NCBI RefSeq assembly: GCF_019977735.1
Contig: NZ_AP025018.1
Location: 9,242,580 to 9,306,579, forward strand
Length of the DNA stretch: 64,000 bases
Source: Calothrix sp. PCC 7716
Lineage (GTDB): Bacteria; Cyanobacteriota; Cyanobacteriia; Cyanobacteriales; Nostocaceae
Direction of reading: 5' to 3'
Below, in pieces: positions 36,031 to 45,444 of this stretch. Under the pieces are notes generated by a model. That model made no database searches, was not told where the DNA came from, and was given only the letters and a program-made list of their open reading frames with translations. The position numbers were made by a program, and so were the translations under genes. Each line of letters starts with the position of its first letter. The stretch's first letter is position 1.

Positions 36031-37728
36031 ATGCAACAGCCTAAACGTTCTCAAAATCAAACTGCATCACTCAATCGCGTTTCTTCTGCAATCCTTAGTT
36101 TACTGCTGCTTACAGTTCCAACAACGGCGTTAGCAGGTGCGGGACACGACCACAGTGGCGCCAGTTCGTTTCAGGGTGGAAGTGATGCAAATAGTCCAGT
36201 TAATGTTGATGCAGAAACAGCCCAACGATTGGGTATTAAGGTCGAACCAGTAAAACGGCAACCATTGGCTTTGGGTATAAAAACTACTGGAACTATTGAA
36301 ACTTTACCTAGTCAAAGAGTCGAAGTAACTACCCCAATTACAGGGGCGAAAGTGGTAGAGTTGCTTGTAGAACCAGGCGCCACTGTAACAAAAGGTCAGC
36401 CAGTCGCTGTTGTTACCAGTCCAGATTTAATTGATTTGCGCGTTACCTCCCAAGAAAAACGTGCGGATGCAATAGCTTCTTTACAACAAGCACAAACCGA
36501 TTTCAAGTTAGCGCAACAAAATTATCAAAGATATTTACAGATAGCGAGTGCTGAAATTGCACAAGCGCAAAGTCAAGTTGCATTTGCTACTGAAAAATAT
36601 AACAAAGATACACAGTTGGCATCTGCTGGCGCCCTTCCACGTCGTAACGCTTTGGAATCTCAAACCCAATTAGCAGAAGCAAAAGCCAAACTTACATCAG
36701 CTAATAGCAGACGTGATGTTATCGAAGCTGAAGCTCAAATGAAACGCGCACAATCAGCCGTTCAAGTTGCACAAGAACGTTTACGTCTCAGTGGAGATAC
36801 TTATAACACTAGACTACAGCAATTAGGAAATCGTCCCAATTCAAAAGGATTAGTAACAATAACGGCGCCGCTGACAGGCACAATCGCCGACCGGGAAGTA
36901 ACCATTGGTCAAACATTCAACGATGCAGGTGGTAAACTTATGACTATTGTTAATAATAGTCGAGTGTTTGCTACAGCGAATATTTACGAGAAAGACTTAA
37001 ATCAGGTAAAAGTCGGTCAACGGATTAATGTCAAACCTGCTTCTCTACCTAACCGTAATTTTACAGGTAGAATTACTCGAATAGGTACGTTAGTTCAGGG
37101 AGAAACGCGAGTTATACCTGTACAAGCAGAAGTTGAAAACTCAGGTGGACAGCTTAAACCCGGTATGTTTGCTGAACTCGAAGTTTTAACTGGACAGCAA
37201 TCAACACCTACAATGGTAATTCCTAATTCCGCAGTCGTTGATGCTAATGGTAAAAAATTAGTCTACGTACAAAACGGCAATGCTTTTCAGGCTATGGATG
37301 TGGAACTGGGTCAAACTAGTAGCGATTTAGTCGAAGTCAAAACAGGTTTATTTGCGGGAGATTTAGTTGTTACTCAGCGCGCTACCCAACTTTATGCACA
37401 GTCATTGCGGGGTGGAAGTAAGAAAGAGGGTGATAACCATGCTGAAGAAGGACATAACCACGGTGAAGAGACACAGGTTAAAGGTAATAATTTTCCAGTA
37501 CCACTATGGTTGTTAGCAACAGGTGGAGGAATTGTTATTGCTATGGGCGCCTTTGCTGCTGGTAATTTTTGGTCTGCAAGGCACCGTAGCTCTGGTTTGG
37601 CAAATGTTCAAGGGGATATTGACAGTTTCGGTTATGAGACTGAAGTGTATGTTGATAATCATAAACAGCCTAGTTTATCGGGTACGTACCTGGGTGAGAA
37701 AAAAGATAATTCACAGCAGGAAAATTAG
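36031..37728 (+). CDS. RND efflux periplasmic adaptor 1 (CusB/CzcB-like)
   Basis: 565 residues. Signal peptide ending TALAGAGHDH, His-containing N-terminus, lipoyl half-motifs TTPITGAKVVELLVEPGATV and ITAPLTGTIADREV around a helical hairpin, then beta-barrel and membrane-proximal domains (LKPGMFAELEVLTGQ, NSAVVDANGKKLVYVQNG). Near the C-terminus an extra membrane helix (LWLLATGGGIVIAMGAFAAG) and tail are unusual for classical adaptors and shared with the two paralogues at 50828 and 52914. No pump gene follows this copy, so it presumably pairs with an RND pump encoded elsewhere in the island. Confidence 0.88.
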   Translation: MQQPKRSQNQTASLNRVSSAILSLLLLTVPTTALAGAGHDHSGASSFQGGSDANSPVNVDAETAQRLGIKVEPVKRQPLALGIKTTGTIETLPSQRVEVTTPITGAKVVELLVEPGATVTKGQPVAVVTSPDLIDLRVTSQEKRADAIASLQQAQTDFKLAQQNYQRYLQIASAEIAQAQSQVAFATEKYNKDTQLASAGALPRRNALESQTQLAEAKAKLTSANSRRDVIEAEAQMKRAQSAVQVAQERLRLSGDTYNTRLQQLGNRPNSKGLVTITAPLTGTIADREVTIGQTFNDAGGKLMTIVNNSRVFATANIYEKDLNQVKVGQRINVKPASLPNRNFTGRITRIGTLVQGETRVIPVQAEVENSGGQLKPGMFAELEVLTGQQSTPTMVIPNSAVVDANGKKLVYVQNGNAFQAMDVELGQTSSDLVEVKTGLFAGDLVVTQRATQLYAQSLRGGSKKEGDNHAEEGHNHGEETQVKGNNFPVPLWLLATGGGIVIAMGAFAAGNFWSARHRSSGLANVQGDIDSFGYETEVYVDNHKQPSLSGTYLGEKKDNSQQEN

Positions 37729-37931
37729 TTATTAGCTACTTTTAGGATAACGTGGCACTTCGCTGTCTACAGTTTTTACCTTAATATTTGTCCCAGTTGT
37801 TTTTCGCGTTATTAATATAAGCGTAATCAGTATTGTTTTTACTGTAGTTAGAGAAAGTCAAGAAGTTGAAAAGACCAATAGTTTCTAATTAAACTGATGA
37901 GTCGGTAATTTTTTTAGTAATGCTTTAAAAA

Positions 37932-37948
37932 TTTCATCCGAATTTCAT
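37932..37948 (+). promoter_or_regulatory. CopR-type promoter repeat (site 5), for the lipoprotein-CDF pair
   Basis: TTTCAT-CCGAA-TTTCAT, 7 bases, TG-T-CATCCT; 49 bases before GTG 37998. Confidence 0.85.
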
Positions 37949-37997
37949 CTGAGTCTGTCATCCTAGAAAATACAGTTTGCAAGTGAGGAGTAAACGA

Positions 37998-38552
37998 GTG
38001 CTATCGCTAAAATATATTGGTGTAATCCTGGTTAGTACCGGATTACTGTTACTAGGTGCTTGCAGTGGTGGTCAGGAAAGCGCTTCCACTGAGAAAACTA
38101 GCGCCGCTTCACCAGTAGCTGCTGCGAATACAACACAAGCAGCAACAACCGAGGCTGCAAAACCAGGTGATTCTTCCAAAGAACATAAGCATGATGGTAG
38201 TGATGACCATTCTCACGACCACAAAGAAGGAAAAGAACATTCTCATGGTGGTCAAGTCGTTGAGTCAGGGCAATACCATTTAGAATTAGCAACTAAAAAA
38301 GAATCAGATGGCATTCACATGGATTTCTTCCTTGAAAAAGGAGAAAAACATGAATCTGTAACCAATGCCAAAGTAAGTGCTGATGTACAGTTACCTGATG
38401 GCACTCAAAAAACAATAGACTTAAAATATAAGCCTGACGGTAAACATTATTTTGCTTTACTACCAGGAAGTGCCGCTGGTCAATATCAAGTCAGAATAAA
38501 TGTAGATGCTGGTGGTGAAAAAGTAAACGGTCGGTTTACAGTTGCTCCTTAA
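37998..38552 (+). CDS. His-rich lipoprotein, probable metal-binding
   Basis: About 184 residues from GTG 37998, chosen because GAGGAG (37985-37990) precedes it; a TTG at 37977 is upstream of that site. The N-terminus is a lipoprotein signal (LVSTGLLLLGAC). Residues 65-90 are a His/Asp cluster (HKHDGSDDHSHDHKEGKEHS). The C-terminal 90 residues are a beta-rich domain (YHLELATKKESDGIHMDFFL, QYQVRINVDAGGEKVNG). It probably binds metal in the periplasm and hands it to the CDF exporter, whose gene starts 5 bases later. Family unnamed. Confidence 0.65.
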   Translation: MLSLKYIGVILVSTGLLLLGACSGGQESASTEKTSAASPVAAANTTQAATTEAAKPGDSSKEHKHDGSDDHSHDHKEGKEHSHGGQVVESGQYHLELATKKESDGIHMDFFLEKGEKHESVTNAKVSADVQLPDGTQKTIDLKYKPDGKHYFALLPGSAAGQYQVRINVDAGGEKVNGRFTVAP

Positions 38553-38557
38553 CTTTT

Positions 38558-39484
38558 ATGGCTGATTCGCATAACCACGGACATCACCACGGACATAACC
38601 ACGGTTCCACAAATTACAATCGCGCCTTTGTTGTTAGTGTCGCTCTCAACACAGGGTTTGTAATCATTGAAGCAGTTTACGGAGTTATTGCAAATTCTCT
38701 CGCCCTTCTTGCAGATGCGGGTCATAATTTGAGTGATGTCCTGGGTTTGCTGTTAGCTTGGGGTGCCAGTATTTTAGTGCGTCGTCGTCCAACACCGCGA
38801 CGCACTTACGGGTTGCGTCGCTCCTCAATTTTAGCAGCATTATTAAACGCGGTATTTCTTCTTGTCGTATCCGGTGGTATTGGTTGGGAAGCTGTTCAAA
38901 GGTTTCTAGTTCCTACTCCCGTTACTGGCGCCACAATTATAGTAGTTGCAGCAATTGGTATCGCTATTAATACACTTAGCGCTTTAATGTTCTTTTCTGG
39001 ACGAAATAGTGATTTGAATATTAGAGGCGCCTTTCTGCATTTAGTTGCTGATGCTGTAGTATCTCTAGGAGTTGTATTGGCGGGTATTGCCATTATTACT
39101 ACTGGTTGGTTGTGGTTTGACCCAGCAGTAAGCTTAATTGTTACTGTTGTAATTGTTGCTGGCACTTGGCAACTGCTACAAGAATCTTTAAATTTGATTA
39201 CGGACGCAGTGCCAGTAAGCATTGAGCCATTAGCTGTACGTACCTATTTAGCTGAACTTACAGGTGTAAGCAATGTTCACGACTTACACATTTGGGCTAT
39301 GAGTACCACAGAAACAGCCCTTACCGTTCACCTTGTAATGCCTAGCGGGTATCCAGGCGATGCTTTTTTATCACGAGTAGTCAAAGAACTTCACGATAAT
39401 TTTGGCATCGAACATCCAACCATTCAAGTCGAAACTGGAGATTCAAGCTATTCATGTCCTTTTGCATCGGAAAACTCAGTTTAA
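38558..39484 (+). CDS. Cation diffusion facilitator (CzcD-like)
   Basis: 308 residues. His-rich start (HNHGHHHGHNHG), six membrane helices, metal-site motifs ADAGHNLSDVLGLLLAWG in helix 2 and LHLVADAVVSLGVVLAG in helix 5, and the C-terminal cytoplasmic domain VSNVHDLHIWAMSTTETALT. CDF proteins export Zn, Co or Cd by proton exchange. Cotranscribed with the lipoprotein. Confidence 0.92.
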   Translation: MADSHNHGHHHGHNHGSTNYNRAFVVSVALNTGFVIIEAVYGVIANSLALLADAGHNLSDVLGLLLAWGASILVRRRPTPRRTYGLRRSSILAALLNAVFLLVVSGGIGWEAVQRFLVPTPVTGATIIVVAAIGIAINTLSALMFFSGRNSDLNIRGAFLHLVADAVVSLGVVLAGIAIITTGWLWFDPAVSLIVTVVIVAGTWQLLQESLNLITDAVPVSIEPLAVRTYLAELTGVSNVHDLHIWAMSTTETALTVHLVMPSGYPGDAFLSRVVKELHDNFGIEHPTIQVETGDSSYSCPFASENSV

Positions 39485-39610
39485 GCTTTGACTTAATTAC
39501 TTCAAACACACAAAATACTATTGGGTTTATTTTATTTAGGTTAAGCGCATTTTTACCTATACATATTGCAGCATGGATAAGTGATTTTAATTTTTGTGAA
39601 CTAGCCAAAA

Positions 39611-39627
39611 TTTCATCCTAATTTCAT
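39611..39627 (+). promoter_or_regulatory. CopR-type promoter repeat (site 6), for DUF2808 gene 2
   Basis: TTTCAT-CCTAA-TTTCAT, 7 bases, TG-T-CAAACT. Confidence 0.85.
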
Positions 39628-39728
39628 CGTTATCTGTCAAACTTGCTAATTAAAGGTTCACAAATGCAAAAGTGAATATTGTAGCGAATTGATATAGATT
39701 GTCATCTGTAAACTCCCTAAAAATTAAT

Positions 39729-40223
39729 ATGAAAAAATCATTGATTTCTGCCACTGTTGTATTTGCTATCTCCACTACGCTTATAATTACCTCTAAACCT
39801 GCTAGTGCTGATGGTGATAACGGTACGCTTCCTCATGTTGATGGTAATTATCACTTCCCCCAAACAAAGTGGGGCAATGTCAGACATACCTTAAGGGTAC
39901 ATATTCCTAAAAATAGTCAAAGTATATCTCACATTAGTATCACAGTGCCAGAAACTGTTAATTGGAGTAACAAGGTTAATGATATTACCATTACTCAGAA
40001 TAATGGGCAAAAGGTAAATGCAAATATTTCTCTAAATGAAAAGACTATAATACTAGCATTTAACGAACTAGTTCCTCCTAACAGCAAGTTAGAAATTGAT
40101 ATCAAAAATGTCAGGCAGCCTCTTCGCGGCAACGGTCCTATTTACCGTTTATTTGCGAAATCTGTTAATAGTAGTGTAGATATGCCAATAGGTATGGCAA
40201 GATTTCGCGTTAATGGGAATTAA
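39729..40223 (+). CDS. DUF2808 exported protein 2
   Basis: About 164 residues from ATG 39729; the frame extends to a TTG at 39699 but the ATG begins a normal signal peptide (MKKSLISATVVFAISTTLII). Same family pattern as the gene at 31965: GNYHFPQTKWGNVRHTLRV, ISHISITVPETVNWS, LNEKTIILAFNELVPPNSKL and GPIYRLFAKS. Both copies are in the regulon, one on each strand, so they may act together at the cell surface. Function unknown. Confidence 0.85.
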   Translation: MKKSLISATVVFAISTTLIITSKPASADGDNGTLPHVDGNYHFPQTKWGNVRHTLRVHIPKNSQSISHISITVPETVNWSNKVNDITITQNNGQKVNANISLNEKTIILAFNELVPPNSKLEIDIKNVRQPLRGNGPIYRLFAKSVNSSVDMPIGMARFRVNGN

Positions 40224-40480
40224 ATTAATTACTATTAGATAACTAACTTATCCCTTACATCTTCTATTAAGTTTAGGAGTTATAAATAATTTTTGTATTT
40301 TGGAGAAATTATCTACTAACTTACTATCAAATTAGTTAATTTATTGACTAATTATAACTTCATTATTATCGCTTCATTCGGCTCAATTTCATTGAAAATT
40401 GGTATGAGTAGTTATCTTTAAAGTACATATTAACTAATAATTAGTAGTTAATATGTACTTAATTAGTGAGTATTAATCAT

Positions 40481-40837
40481 TTATGATGCCATTGCCGTAG
40501 CCATCTGACGGCAGGAATCAGCACAACGACGGCAAGATTGGGCGCAGCGTTTACAATGGTCGCTGTTATGTTTTTCACATTCAGCCGCACAACGTTCGCA
40601 AGCTTCAGCGCAGACGCTACACATTTGAGCGTGGAGTGCCGAATTGCGAGACATGAAACGCGCGCACAAGCCACAAGTATCGGCGCAATCTCGACATAAT
40701 TTAATACATTGAGCCATCATTTGTACCATGTCGCTACTCAAGCAGGCATCGGCACACATTTCACAATCACGTAAACAATCAAGGCAATTTTGAATGCAAG
40801 TTTCAAGTTGAGACTGGTGACTTTTAGTTGTAGTCAT
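40481..40837 (-). CDS. Cys-rich four-helix-bundle copper-binding protein (Csp-like)
   Basis: 118 residues with 21 cysteines, nearly all in CxxC or CxxxC spacing (CIQNCLDCLRDCEMCADAC, CERCAAECEKH, CKRCAQSCRRCADSC). This is the signature of cytosolic copper storage proteins (Csp3 type, DUF326), whose helical bundle fills with Cu(I). There is no signal peptide, so it should store copper in the cytoplasm. Ribosome site GGAGTCGCATC. It is divergent from the reductase gene; the two promoter repeats between them face the reductase. Confidence 0.88.
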   Translation of the reverse strand: MTTTKSHQSQLETCIQNCLDCLRDCEMCADACLSSDMVQMMAQCIKLCRDCADTCGLCARFMSRNSALHAQMCSVCAEACERCAAECEKHNSDHCKRCAQSCRRCADSCRQMATAMAS

Positions 40838-40971
40838 GATGCGACTCCTAAAATAGTAAGTTTTAAATCAGCCAGCATTTCTGCTGCTTTGATAACACCT
40901 TAAGAAACTCTAAAAGCTGTTACGTCTACCTAATGACATAGTTAAAAATTACTACTAATTATGGACATAAA

Positions 40972-40988
40972 TTTCATACTAATTTCAT
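40972..40988 (+). promoter_or_regulatory. CopR-type promoter repeat (site 7), distal copy before the reductase gene
   Basis: TTTCAT-ACTAA-TTTCAT, 7 bases, TG-C-ATTGTT. Lies 58 bases upstream of a second copy; its -10 is the weaker of the two. Confidence 0.75.
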
Positions 40989-41029
40989 TTTTATATGCAT
41001 TGTTTATTTAATAGGTAATATTTTAGATA

Positions 41030-41046
41030 TTTCATTTTGATTTCAT
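41030..41046 (+). promoter_or_regulatory. CopR-type promoter repeat (site 8), proximal copy before the reductase gene
   Basis: TTTCAT-TTTGA-TTTCAT, 7 bases, TG-A-AAATAT; 65 bases before the start at 41112. Confidence 0.8.
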
Positions 41047-41111
41047 TTTCATGTGAAAATATTTATATATGAGTAACCCTGATATTATTAGAAACAGGGT
41101 GATGAAATATT

Positions 41112-42461
41112 ATGACCTTTGATTACGACTTATTTGTAATTGGCGCCGGACCTGGAGGCGTTTCTGCTGCTAGACTTGCAGCTACTCATGGTGCCAAGGT
41201 GGCAATTGCAGAACGAGATAAGGTAGGTGGCACCTGTGTGATTCATGGTTGTATCCCTGAAAAGCTGATGGCCTATGCTGCTAGTTTTTCTCACGTTTTT
41301 GAAGATGCTGACGAATATGGCTGGGGCAAAGTTCGACGTCGCATCAATTGGCAACAATTTATGGCAGCTAAAGACAAAGCAATTGACCATTTAAGCCAAT
41401 TACATATTCAGCACCTTAATGAAGCAGGAGTTGAATTAATTTATGGACAAACTAAATTTTTAGATGCTCACACTTTAGATGTTGGAGGTCGTAAAATTAC
41501 ATCTGACAAAATTTTGATAGCAGTAGGTGCCGAAGCTGTCAAGCCAAACATACCGGGAATAGAATATGCCATTACATCACGTGAGATGTTTGAGTTAAAG
41601 CAGCAACCTGAGCATTTAGCAATTATTGGTAGCGACCAGATAGCTGTAAAGTTTGCCGGAAGCATGAATGCTTTAATTTCAAAAGTGACTTTAATTGTGC
41701 GAGACGACAATATTTTACCTGGTCGTGATCAAGATATTCGGACTAGAGTCCAAGAAAGTATGGTCAAAAATGGAATTCCAGTTTTATGCAATGCTAATAT
41801 CGAAAAAATTGAACAAGTAAAAGATGATTTTTGCTTGAGCTTATCAGGACATAACCAAGACACCATAACCGTGAACACTATTCTTAATGTAACAAATCGT
41901 CTTCCCAATTTAAATGGTCTTGATTTGGGAAAAGCAGGTGTGGAAGTAAGACAAGGAGCAATTGCAGTAGATGAATATAGCTGCACTTCCCAAAAAAATA
42001 TTTTTGCAGTTGGAGATTGTACCAACCGACCCCATTGGACGCCAGTCGCCATTGCTTCTGGTCGTGCCTTTGCTAATACCGTATTTGCCAATCAGCCTCG
42101 AACTGTAAATCTTGAGTGCATCCCTTTAGCACTTTCTTCGCAACCCGAAGCCGCTACTGTTGGTTTAACTGAAGCTGAAGCAAGAGATAAATATGGGGAA
42201 TCTGTACGCTGTTATCGCTCAAGTTTCCAACCCCTTTTCGATAGCATAGCTCAACCAGAGCATAAAACTTTAATTAAATTGGTAGTAGATGGCAACTCAA
42301 ACCTAGTGCTAGGCGCCCATATGGTGGGTGAATACGCTGCCGAGATTATTGAATGTCTTGCACTTGCTATTCGGAAGGGTGCTACCAAGAAAGATTTTGA
42401 TACAACAATTGGTATTCATCCTTCGGCAGCGGAAGAGTTTTTTACTCTTAAGAATGAATGA
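41112..42461 (+). CDS. Glutathione-reductase-like disulfide oxidoreductase
   Basis: 449 residues. FAD motif IGAGPGGVSAARLAA, redox-active disulfide GGTCVIHGCIPEKLM (Cys pair about 44 and 49), central NADPH region, second FAD motif NIFAVGDCTNRPHWTPVA and C-terminal active-site IGIHPSAAEEFFTL. The family usually has GCVPKK; here GCIPEK, which may alter substrate preference. It would reduce glutathione or a related thiol that carries copper in the cytosol. Two promoter repeats precede it, suggesting strong metal induction. Confidence 0.85.
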   Translation: MTFDYDLFVIGAGPGGVSAARLAATHGAKVAIAERDKVGGTCVIHGCIPEKLMAYAASFSHVFEDADEYGWGKVRRRINWQQFMAAKDKAIDHLSQLHIQHLNEAGVELIYGQTKFLDAHTLDVGGRKITSDKILIAVGAEAVKPNIPGIEYAITSREMFELKQQPEHLAIIGSDQIAVKFAGSMNALISKVTLIVRDDNILPGRDQDIRTRVQESMVKNGIPVLCNANIEKIEQVKDDFCLSLSGHNQDTITVNTILNVTNRLPNLNGLDLGKAGVEVRQGAIAVDEYSCTSQKNIFAVGDCTNRPHWTPVAIASGRAFANTVFANQPRTVNLECIPLALSSQPEAATVGLTEAEARDKYGESVRCYRSSFQPLFDSIAQPEHKTLIKLVVDGNSNLVLGAHMVGEYAAEIIECLALAIRKGATKKDFDTTIGIHPSAAEEFFTLKNE

Positions 42462-42513
42462 CATTCAAAAAATACCGAACAGACTTGTAACGATGTGAGG
42501 ATAAAGTCTCAGT

Positions 42514-44643
42514 TTAATCACTTAAACGAATGCGACGTAACAACATTGCATTAATTGAAACAACGACCGTTGAAACACTCATAAGTATTGCACCCACTGC
42601 TGGCGATAATAGAATGCCGAATGGAGCCGCAACTCCTGCCGCTAAAGGAACTCCAATAATGTTATACCCAGTTGCCCAAAACAAGTTCTGAGTCATTTTG
42701 TTGTACGTAGCTTTTGCAAGTTTAAGAGCATAAGTTGCATCAAGCGGGTCGCTTTTAACTAAAACTAAATCAGCCGACTCGATTGCAACATTAGTTCCGG
42801 CGCCGATAGCAAGTCCTAAATCTGCCTCGGTTAAAGCAGGTGCATCATTGATTCCATCACCTACAAAGGCGGTCGGTTTTTCAGCTTTAAGCCGACGAAT
42901 CAACGAAGCTTTATCTTGTGGCAAAACACGAGCATAGTAGCGCTTGATCTTTAAATCCTCAGCAACGGTTTGTGCAACCGCTTCGGCGTCGCCTGTAATC
43001 ATCACTACCTGCACGTTCATTTCTTGTAATTTTTCAATTGCTTCTCGTGCGGATGCGCGCACTCGATCCGCTAACCCAAAGACAGCGAGTACTTGCTGAT
43101 TGTCCATCAGTACTATCGCGCTTTCACCACGAGATTCACTTTCTTGCAGTCCTTTTTGCAACGTTGGAGGAAATTGTAATTTTAACTGTTCAACCCACTC
43201 TGGTCTTCCGACTCGATAGTGCTGACCGTTTACTATGCCTTCAACTCCCTGACCTGGTACAGCTTTAAAGTCATCACCTTTGTTAAGATGGATATTGCGG
43301 TTGTTTGCTTCAGTAACAATCGATTGCCCAAGAGGATGTTCTGACAAAGATTCTAAAGAGGCAGCAATTATTAAAGCTTGTAGCTCATCAATACCTAGGG
43401 CATAAATCCGCTGCACTCCAAACTGTCCTTCTGTCAATGTTCCCGTTTTATCAAAGGCAATTGTTTGAATACCTCGCGCGCGTTCAAACGCTTCTCGATT
43501 TCGCACCAAAATACCATTTTTAGCAGCCATTGCGGTTGCGTTGACAAGTACCAAGGGAATTGCTAAACCCAACGCATGAGGACAGGCAATTACTAATACT
43601 GTAACCGCGCGATTAATGGCAAACGTCAAACCCCCTGTTCCAACAGATAGCCAAACAATAAACGTTAGCGTAGCAACCCCAATTGCAATCAGGGTAAGCC
43701 AGTAAGCAAGTTGATCAGCAAGTGTTTGATATTGACTTTTGGATGCCTGCGCTTCCTCAACTAAGCGCATAATCTGGCTTAAAGTTGTTTTATCTCCAGT
43801 GCGAGTAACTTTAATTGTTAAGGCGCCTTCTCCGTTAACCCCCCCAGCGACAACTTCATCATTAGTTTTTTTAACTACTGGGCGCGACTCTCCAGTTAAA
43901 AAGGCTTCGTTGACACTAGAGCTACCGTCTACAACTTCACCATCGATAGGAACTTGTTCCCCAGGACGGATCAAAATTTGATCTCCCTCGGTTAATGCGC
44001 TGACAGGCACATCTTCCACACGCCCATTTACTTGTTTATGAGCGACAGAAGGCACTAAATTTGCCAGATGCTCTAAAGCCCGACTGGCTCCCTGAACAGA
44101 AGCCATTTCAATCCAGTGACCAAGCAGCATGATATCAACTAAGGTTGCCAGTTCCCAATAAAAGGAATCTCCTGATAATCCAAAAGACACTGCCACACTG
44201 TAAATATACGCTACGGTAATTGCTAGAGCAACCAGAGTCATCATGCCGATTTTACTGCTCAATTCATACCAAGCTCCTCGCAAAAAAACCCAACCACCAT
44301 AGAAATAAATAATAGTTGAGAGAATGGGAGTAATCCAATTTACACCGGGAAACTGGGCAGCTTGATAATTAAACCAATGCTGAAACATCGGCGAAAAATA
44401 AAGAACAGGCAGCGTTAGTGCCAAACAAATAAAGAAGCGTCGTTTGAAAATATCTGGGCTGTGTCCAGCATGTTTATCGTGACCCCTGTGTTGGTCATGA
44501 CTCTTGTGTTTACCGTGACCACCCTGGTTGCCGTGCGGGTCAGGGTCAGGAAGATTTTTTTCAAGTTGTTTTTCGTGTTCATAATGCCCAACGTATCCTG
44601 CGTCAGGTTGGTTTTGCTCATGATGACGATGGTCGTGCTTCAT
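42514..44643 (-). CDS. Copper-transporting P1B-3-type ATPase (CopB-like)
   Basis: About 709 residues from ATG 44643, preceded by AGGAAG; an in-frame TTG at 44700 has no such site. The N-terminus is His-rich without an HMA domain (HDHRHHEQNQP, HKSHDQHRGHDKHAGH). Core motifs: TGES, membrane CPH in VIACPHALGLAIP, FDKTGTLTEG, SEHPLGQSI and GDGINDAPAL. CPH with a His-rich N-terminus marks the CopB group, which exports Cu(II) or silver. It follows the flavodoxin gene by 79 bases on the same strand. Confidence 0.92.
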   Translation of the reverse strand: MKHDHRHHEQNQPDAGYVGHYEHEKQLEKNLPDPDPHGNQGGHGKHKSHDQHRGHDKHAGHSPDIFKRRFFICLALTLPVLYFSPMFQHWFNYQAAQFPGVNWITPILSTIIYFYGGWVFLRGAWYELSSKIGMMTLVALAITVAYIYSVAVSFGLSGDSFYWELATLVDIMLLGHWIEMASVQGASRALEHLANLVPSVAHKQVNGRVEDVPVSALTEGDQILIRPGEQVPIDGEVVDGSSSVNEAFLTGESRPVVKKTNDEVVAGGVNGEGALTIKVTRTGDKTTLSQIMRLVEEAQASKSQYQTLADQLAYWLTLIAIGVATLTFIVWLSVGTGGLTFAINRAVTVLVIACPHALGLAIPLVLVNATAMAAKNGILVRNREAFERARGIQTIAFDKTGTLTEGQFGVQRIYALGIDELQALIIAASLESLSEHPLGQSIVTEANNRNIHLNKGDDFKAVPGQGVEGIVNGQHYRVGRPEWVEQLKLQFPPTLQKGLQESESRGESAIVLMDNQQVLAVFGLADRVRASAREAIEKLQEMNVQVVMITGDAEAVAQTVAEDLKIKRYYARVLPQDKASLIRRLKAEKPTAFVGDGINDAPALTEADLGLAIGAGTNVAIESADLVLVKSDPLDATYALKLAKATYNKMTQNLFWATGYNIIGVPLAAGVAAPFGILLSPAVGAILMSVSTVVVSINAMLLRRIRLSD

Positions 44644-44722
44644 AAATGAATCTTCCTGATTTATTAAGTTATCCTGACTGGTAGATTTATAGGTAAGCAA
44701 TTACAAAGAATAAAATATTACT

Positions 44723-45235
44723 TTATAAACCAAACTCTGACTTGATCTGGCTAACCCAGGATTTAATTCTTTTATCCGTTAAATCAGATTGGTTATCTTC
44801 GTCAAGTGCTAAACCGACAAATTTACCGTCGCGAACACCTTTAGACTCATTAAACTCATAACCATCTGTAGGCCAATAGCCAACCGTCTCACCACCCAGT
44901 TCCGAGATTCTTTCTTCTAAAATTCCCATTGCATCTTGGAAACTATCAGGATAACCTACTTGGTCACCTGCTCCAAAATAAGCAACTTTTTTACCACTAA
45001 AGTTTACATTATCTAGCTCGTCGTAAAAATCTTCCCAATCGCTTTGTAATTCACCTATATTCCATGTAGGACAGCCTATAATTATATAACTATATTCGTC
45101 AAAATCACTTGATTCAGCTTTAGAAATATCATACAAAGATACTACATCTTCTCCACCAAACTCTTTCTGAATTATTTCAGCTTCTGTTTGAGTATTGCCT
45201 GTTTGAGTACCAAAAAATAAAGCAATTTTAGCCAT
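44723..45235 (-). CDS. isiB: Flavodoxin (IsiB-like)
   Basis: 170 residues of long-chain flavodoxin: FMN phosphate loop FGTQTGNTQTEAE, SYIIIGCPTWNIGELQSDW and YFGAGDQVGYPDSF, ending LDEDNQSDLTDKRIKSWVSQ. This matches cyanobacterial IsiB closely. Ribosome site AAAAGGAGTAAAAA. Flavodoxin replaces ferredoxin when Fe-S proteins are limited; copper damages Fe-S clusters, so placing it before a copper ATPase is sensible. Neither a promoter repeat nor a clear Fur box was found upstream. Confidence 0.93.
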   Translation of the reverse strand: MAKIALFFGTQTGNTQTEAEIIQKEFGGEDVVSLYDISKAESSDFDEYSYIIIGCPTWNIGELQSDWEDFYDELDNVNFSGKKVAYFGAGDQVGYPDSFQDAMGILEERISELGGETVGYWPTDGYEFNESKGVRDGKFVGLALDEDNQSDLTDKRIKSWVSQIKSEFGL

Positions 45236-45444
45236 TTTTTACTCCTTTTTAACTTTTTTACAGAACTTGTTTGTTTTAATTGTATATAATCAAAATGAAG
45301 TCAAATATCAAATGTTTTTGATTTATGTAAGCTTAAAACTACTGTATTTAATAGCATCCCAACTAACAAAAATAATCTTTGTTATTCTAAGCGTGAAGAA
45401 GATTTGGGATGCTCATTGATAGTTGATACAACTAGCGTTGATAT

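Noticed and set aside
38758..38970. Ser/Tyr/Arg-rich ORF inside the CDF gene
   Set aside because: It is an out-of-frame shadow of a strongly supported coding region. The same applies to the other internal and antisense ORFs not listed.
40381..40400. Additional TTTCAT word near 40387
   Set aside because: There is no second hexamer at 11 bases and no TG at the fixed distance, so it is not counted with the 17 sites.
45236..45310. A promoter repeat before the flavodoxin gene
   Set aside because: The minus strand shows TTTGAT and TTCATT words but not the 11-base pair or the downstream TG spacing.
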